The position numbers and the translations under genes are program-made. A DNA stretch of 5,928 bases from Gemmatimonadota bacterium (GTDB lineage: Bacteria > ARS69). The stretch spans positions 1-5,928 of the forward strand of contig BQJX01000210.1 in the NCBI GenBank assembly GCA_021604925.1, in the 5' to 3' direction. How positions within the stretch are numbered: the first letter of the stretch is position 1; each line of letters starts with the position of its first letter. This document shows, piece after piece, positions 3,673 to 5,928 of this stretch. The notes beneath the pieces were generated by a model. That model was not told the DNA's origin and did no database searches. It worked only from the letters and a program-made list of their open reading frames with translations.

Positions 3673-5928
3673 CTACTTCACCAGCATGACCTTCTTGGTC
3701 TCGCGGAAGTCCGCGCTCTCCAGGCGGTAGAAGTAGACCCCGGCGCCGGCCGGACGTCCGGCATCATCCTGACCGCTCCAGGTCACGGAGTGGTGGCCCG
3801 GGGCCACAAATCCGTTCTGCAGCGTCCGAACGTGGCGCCCGCTCACATCGAAGATGTCCAGGGACACCTCCGCCCCCTGGCCGGGCACGGCAAACCGGAT
3901 GGTGGCCGCGGAGCGGAACGGGTTCGGACGCGCGGTCTCCAGCGCAAACTTGGACGGGATGCGCAGGTCCGCGATCACGTCCGTGACAATGCTGTCGCAG
4001 ACATAGCCGGAGACGTCGTTCACGCCCCAGCTGTTCAACGTGCCCAGGTCGGCGCCGGCGTTGTCGCTGACGGTCAGCTTCCAGGTGCCGTCCAGCGGGC
4101 CGCCGATCAGCGAGGCCAGTGAACCGGCCGGGGTCAGGGTTCCCGGATAGTTGCCGACGATGTCATCCGTTGAACTGCCGGTGCGGTTGTGCAGAACGAC
4201 CTGCGTTCCGCTCGGCGCCTGCAGCGTGACGATCAAATCCCCGATCCAGGTGTGCGTGATGTCGATGTCGATGTTCAGGTTGGCGCTGACGTTGGCCCCG
4301 GTTCCGCTCACGACCAGCGAACTGGAGACCCCGGTCGGGTTGTTGTCCGGAATCGCCAGGGCCGGGCTCGCGGAGACGGAGGCGCCCTGCGCGACTCCCG
4401 TTCCCAGCTGCGGGGTCAGCGTGGTCTGCTTGGGCGCGCCGTCGTCGTAGTCCACCAGGAGGCTCAGATCCACCGGATCGCCGCACGTGTGACCCGGCGG
4501 CAGCGTGATGGAGAAGTCCGAGGCGCTCAGGGCGCTGGCGCCCGCGCCCAGATCCGGATACGTCGACGAGCCCTGGTTGATTACCACGCCCGGCGTGCTG
4601 GAGGACAGCACTCCGGAGATCGCGGTGGCACCCAGCGTACCCTGGTTGGTCATGTCGATCTTGAACAGGACGGTCTCGCCGGGATCCGCCGCGTTGTTCG
4701 GGCCGGCGGACGTCAGCGGCAAGTCGGTAGCCGCCAGCGAAACGAACGGGACGTCCACGATGTTGTGGACCAGGAACTTCTGCGTGAACGTATCCGCGTG
4801 CGGGCCGGCCGGCTGCAGCAGCCCGGCCGCCTGGATGATGGCGTTCGCCATGTCACGCATCTTCATGCCGGAACCCTGGCCGAACTGCGCCTCCAGGATG
4901 ATCTGATCCACGCTGTCGCGCGTCTCTCCGAGGCCGTCCAGCGCCAGCAGCGTCTGGAACAGCGGAGTCGACCAGAGCTCATCCGACTGGAAGCCCCCGG
5001 GGATGCTGGAGTGCGCACTGTAGAACGTGGTGTGCACGTACTGGGCGGCAAAGGCGTTCATGATCCGCCCGTTCCAGCACTGGTTCCCCGTGCCGTGACC
5101 GTCCCACGTGAAGACCCACTCGGGATGGTACGTGTCACCGTTCAGCGTGCTGTAGCTGTACGAACCGGCCCAGTAGTCGCCGAATCCCTCCCCCATGGCG
5201 CCGGTGTCGCCACCGCTCCAGGAGGAGTTGATGCTGTAGTTGATCGCGTGGCCGTACTCGTGCAGCACCACGTCGGCGTCTTCGCTGTCATCCACGCAAC
5301 CGTGGCCGAACGCCATCCGATTGGAGCCGGGAATGTAGTGGGAGTTGTCGGCGCCACTCAGGCCGTCCGTATCGGTTCCGATCGGGCCGAACTGGATCCC
5401 CGTACCCCCGGTGAACCCGAGCGACTGCATGTAGCGCTGGTTCTGATCGATGTGGAAGTACGTGAGCGCGTCGTTGAACGCGTTGTTGCCGCGGACGGCC
5501 GTCCAGTTTCCGGTGGTGGTGGTGCTGGGCGCGGTGGCCGGCGACTCGAAATTGATGATGTCGATCCACGGTCCGGTGAGGCTGTAGGTGCCCGCGTTGA
5601 GCGTGATGTCCAGCAGGTTGCGCGTGACGTACGCGGCAGTGAATGCCGACGCCGGCGAACCGTCCTGCAGGTTGTCGTCCTGAAGCGCGGTCCGCGGATC
5701 CGGATCAAAGACCGTACCGGTACCACTGGCCAGCACGCCGGCCGCTCCCGCCGCCCGCTGCTGCGCGCGGCTATTCAGGAAGCGCGCGATCGTCTCGCGC
5801 CGATCCGCGATCGGGCCCGTGTAGGAGTCGATGCGCTCGGACAGCGGCGCCGTGGTGAACTCGTCGGCGACGCGGTACAGGCTGGTGTCCTCGGTCTCCA
5901 CCACGTTGCCGGTCGTGGCGTCCACGCG
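3673..5928 (-). CDS. Secreted zinc metallopeptidase (M36/M4-like) with P domain and FlgD-like C-terminal domain, N-terminus missing
   Basis: The frame is open to the right edge, so the signal peptide and most of the propeptide lie outside. The GTG at 5925 is read as an internal Val: VDATTGNVV looks like the end of an FTP/PepSY-type propeptide. Numbering from that codon, the catalytic part (about 70-390) has zinc ligands His222 and His226 in HEYGH (catalytic Glu223) and a likely third ligand Glu246 in GAMGEGFGD, exactly 20 residues after the second His as in thermolysin, while the GMGEG wording recalls fungalysins. Residues 395-515 resemble a CARDB-like beta domain (DPGETVLFKIDMTNQG). Residues 518-643 are a proprotein-convertase P domain (IDITHTWIGDLIVTLQAPSG, DGTWKLTVSDNAG). 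Residues 660-750 are a FlgD-like / type A sorting-like domain (ARPNPF, IFDVSGRHVRTL, GVYFYRL, KKVMLVK). Its expected role is extracellular protein degradation. Four cysteines (210, 283, 481, 643) could form disulfides. The exact peptidase family remains open. Confidence 0.9.
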   Translation of the reverse strand, partial: RVDATTGNVVETEDTSLYRVADEFTTAPLSERIDSYTGPIADRRETIARFLNSRAQQRAAGAAGVLASGTGTVFDPDPRTALQDDNLQDGSPASAFTAAYVTRNLLDITLNAGTYSLTGPWIDIINFESPATAPSTTTTGNWTAVRGNNAFNDALTYFHIDQNQRYMQSLGFTGGTGIQFGPIGTDTDGLSGADNSHYIPGSNRMAFGHGCVDDSEDADVVLHEYGHAINYSINSSWSGGDTGAMGEGFGDYWAGSYSYSTLNGDTYHPEWVFTWDGHGTGNQCWNGRIMNAFAAQYVHTTFYSAHSSIPGGFQSDELWSTPLFQTLLALDGLGETRDSVDQIILEAQFGQGSGMKMRDMANAIIQAAGLLQPAGPHADTFTQKFLVHNIVDVPFVSLAATDLPLTSAGPNNAADPGETVLFKIDMTNQGTLGATAISGVLSSSTPGVVINQGSSTYPDLGAGASALSASDFSITLPPGHTCGDPVDLSLLVDYDDGAPKQTTLTPQLGTGVAQGASVSASPALAIPDNNPTGVSSSLVVSGTGANVSANLNIDIDITHTWIGDLIVTLQAPSGTQVVLHNRTGSSTDDIVGNYPGTLTPAGSLASLIGGPLDGTWKLTVSDNAGADLGTLNSWGVNDVSGYVCDSIVTDVIADLRIPSKFALETARPNPFRSAATIRFAVPGQGAEVSLDIFDVSGRHVRTLQNGFVAPGHHSVTWSGQDDAGRPAGAGVYFYRLESADFRETKKVMLVK

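Noticed and set aside
5923..5925. GTG as the true start of the metallopeptidase
   Set aside because: The frame is open to the window edge and VDATTGNVV reads as propeptide interior; there is no signal peptide after this codon although the protein must be exported.
1..5928. A new defence, mobile or biosynthetic system
   Set aside because: No nuclease, integrase, transposase, toxin-antitoxin, terminal inverted repeats or biosynthetic core enzymes are visible; the genes are a housekeeping enzyme, an orphan flavoprotein, a secreted peptidase and a membrane protein fragment.

Overview
The window is a GC-rich (roughly two thirds G+C by eye) bacterial chromosomal segment in which every supportable gene lies on the minus strand, so gene order in the direction of transcription runs from high to low coordinates. 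The organism is not identified directly. The best clue is the C-terminal domain of the secreted peptidase at the right edge: a NPF...IRF segment, then IFDVSGRHVRTL, then GAGVYFYRL and a KKVMLVK ending. This is the FlgD-like / type A sorting-type tail abundant in FCB-group bacteria. Combined with high GC it points by inference to a lineage such as Candidatus Eisenbacteria or a relative, rather than low-GC Bacteroidetes.

Layout in transcription order. (1) 5928-3673: the C-terminal 751 or so residues of a large secreted zinc metallopeptidase (HEYGH motif, M36/M4-like gluzincin) with a CARDB-like stretch, a proprotein-convertase P domain and the FlgD-like tail. Its start lies beyond the window. 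It is followed by a convincing Rho-independent terminator at 3646-3611. (2) 3672-3336: a 337-base gap holding that terminator, a strikingly G-rich plus strand with four tandem copies of a 16-base unit, a looser direct repeat, and a weak candidate promoter with a strong Shine-Dalgarno for the next gene. (3) 3335-2037: a single-component FAD-dependent monooxygenase of the PHBH/FAD_binding_3 family, substrate unknown. (4) 2036-1945: a 92-base gap with a near-consensus promoter placed so close to the guaA ATG that the message should be leaderless or nearly so. (5) 1944-121: guaA, GMP synthase, in the long form (607 residues) with a duplicated dimerisation subdomain, as in the human enzyme. (6) 113-1: the first 37 or so residues of a small or large membrane protein, 7 bases after guaA and probably cotranscribed with it.

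The genes do not form an obvious pathway. guaA is housekeeping (the last step of GMP synthesis), the flavoprotein is an orphan catabolic or tailoring enzyme, and the peptidase is an exported protein with its own terminator. I do not see a defence system, mobile element, CRISPR array, tRNA or rRNA. The points most worth a second look are the 16-base G-rich tandem repeat, the apparently leaderless guaA promoter and the long-form GuaA.
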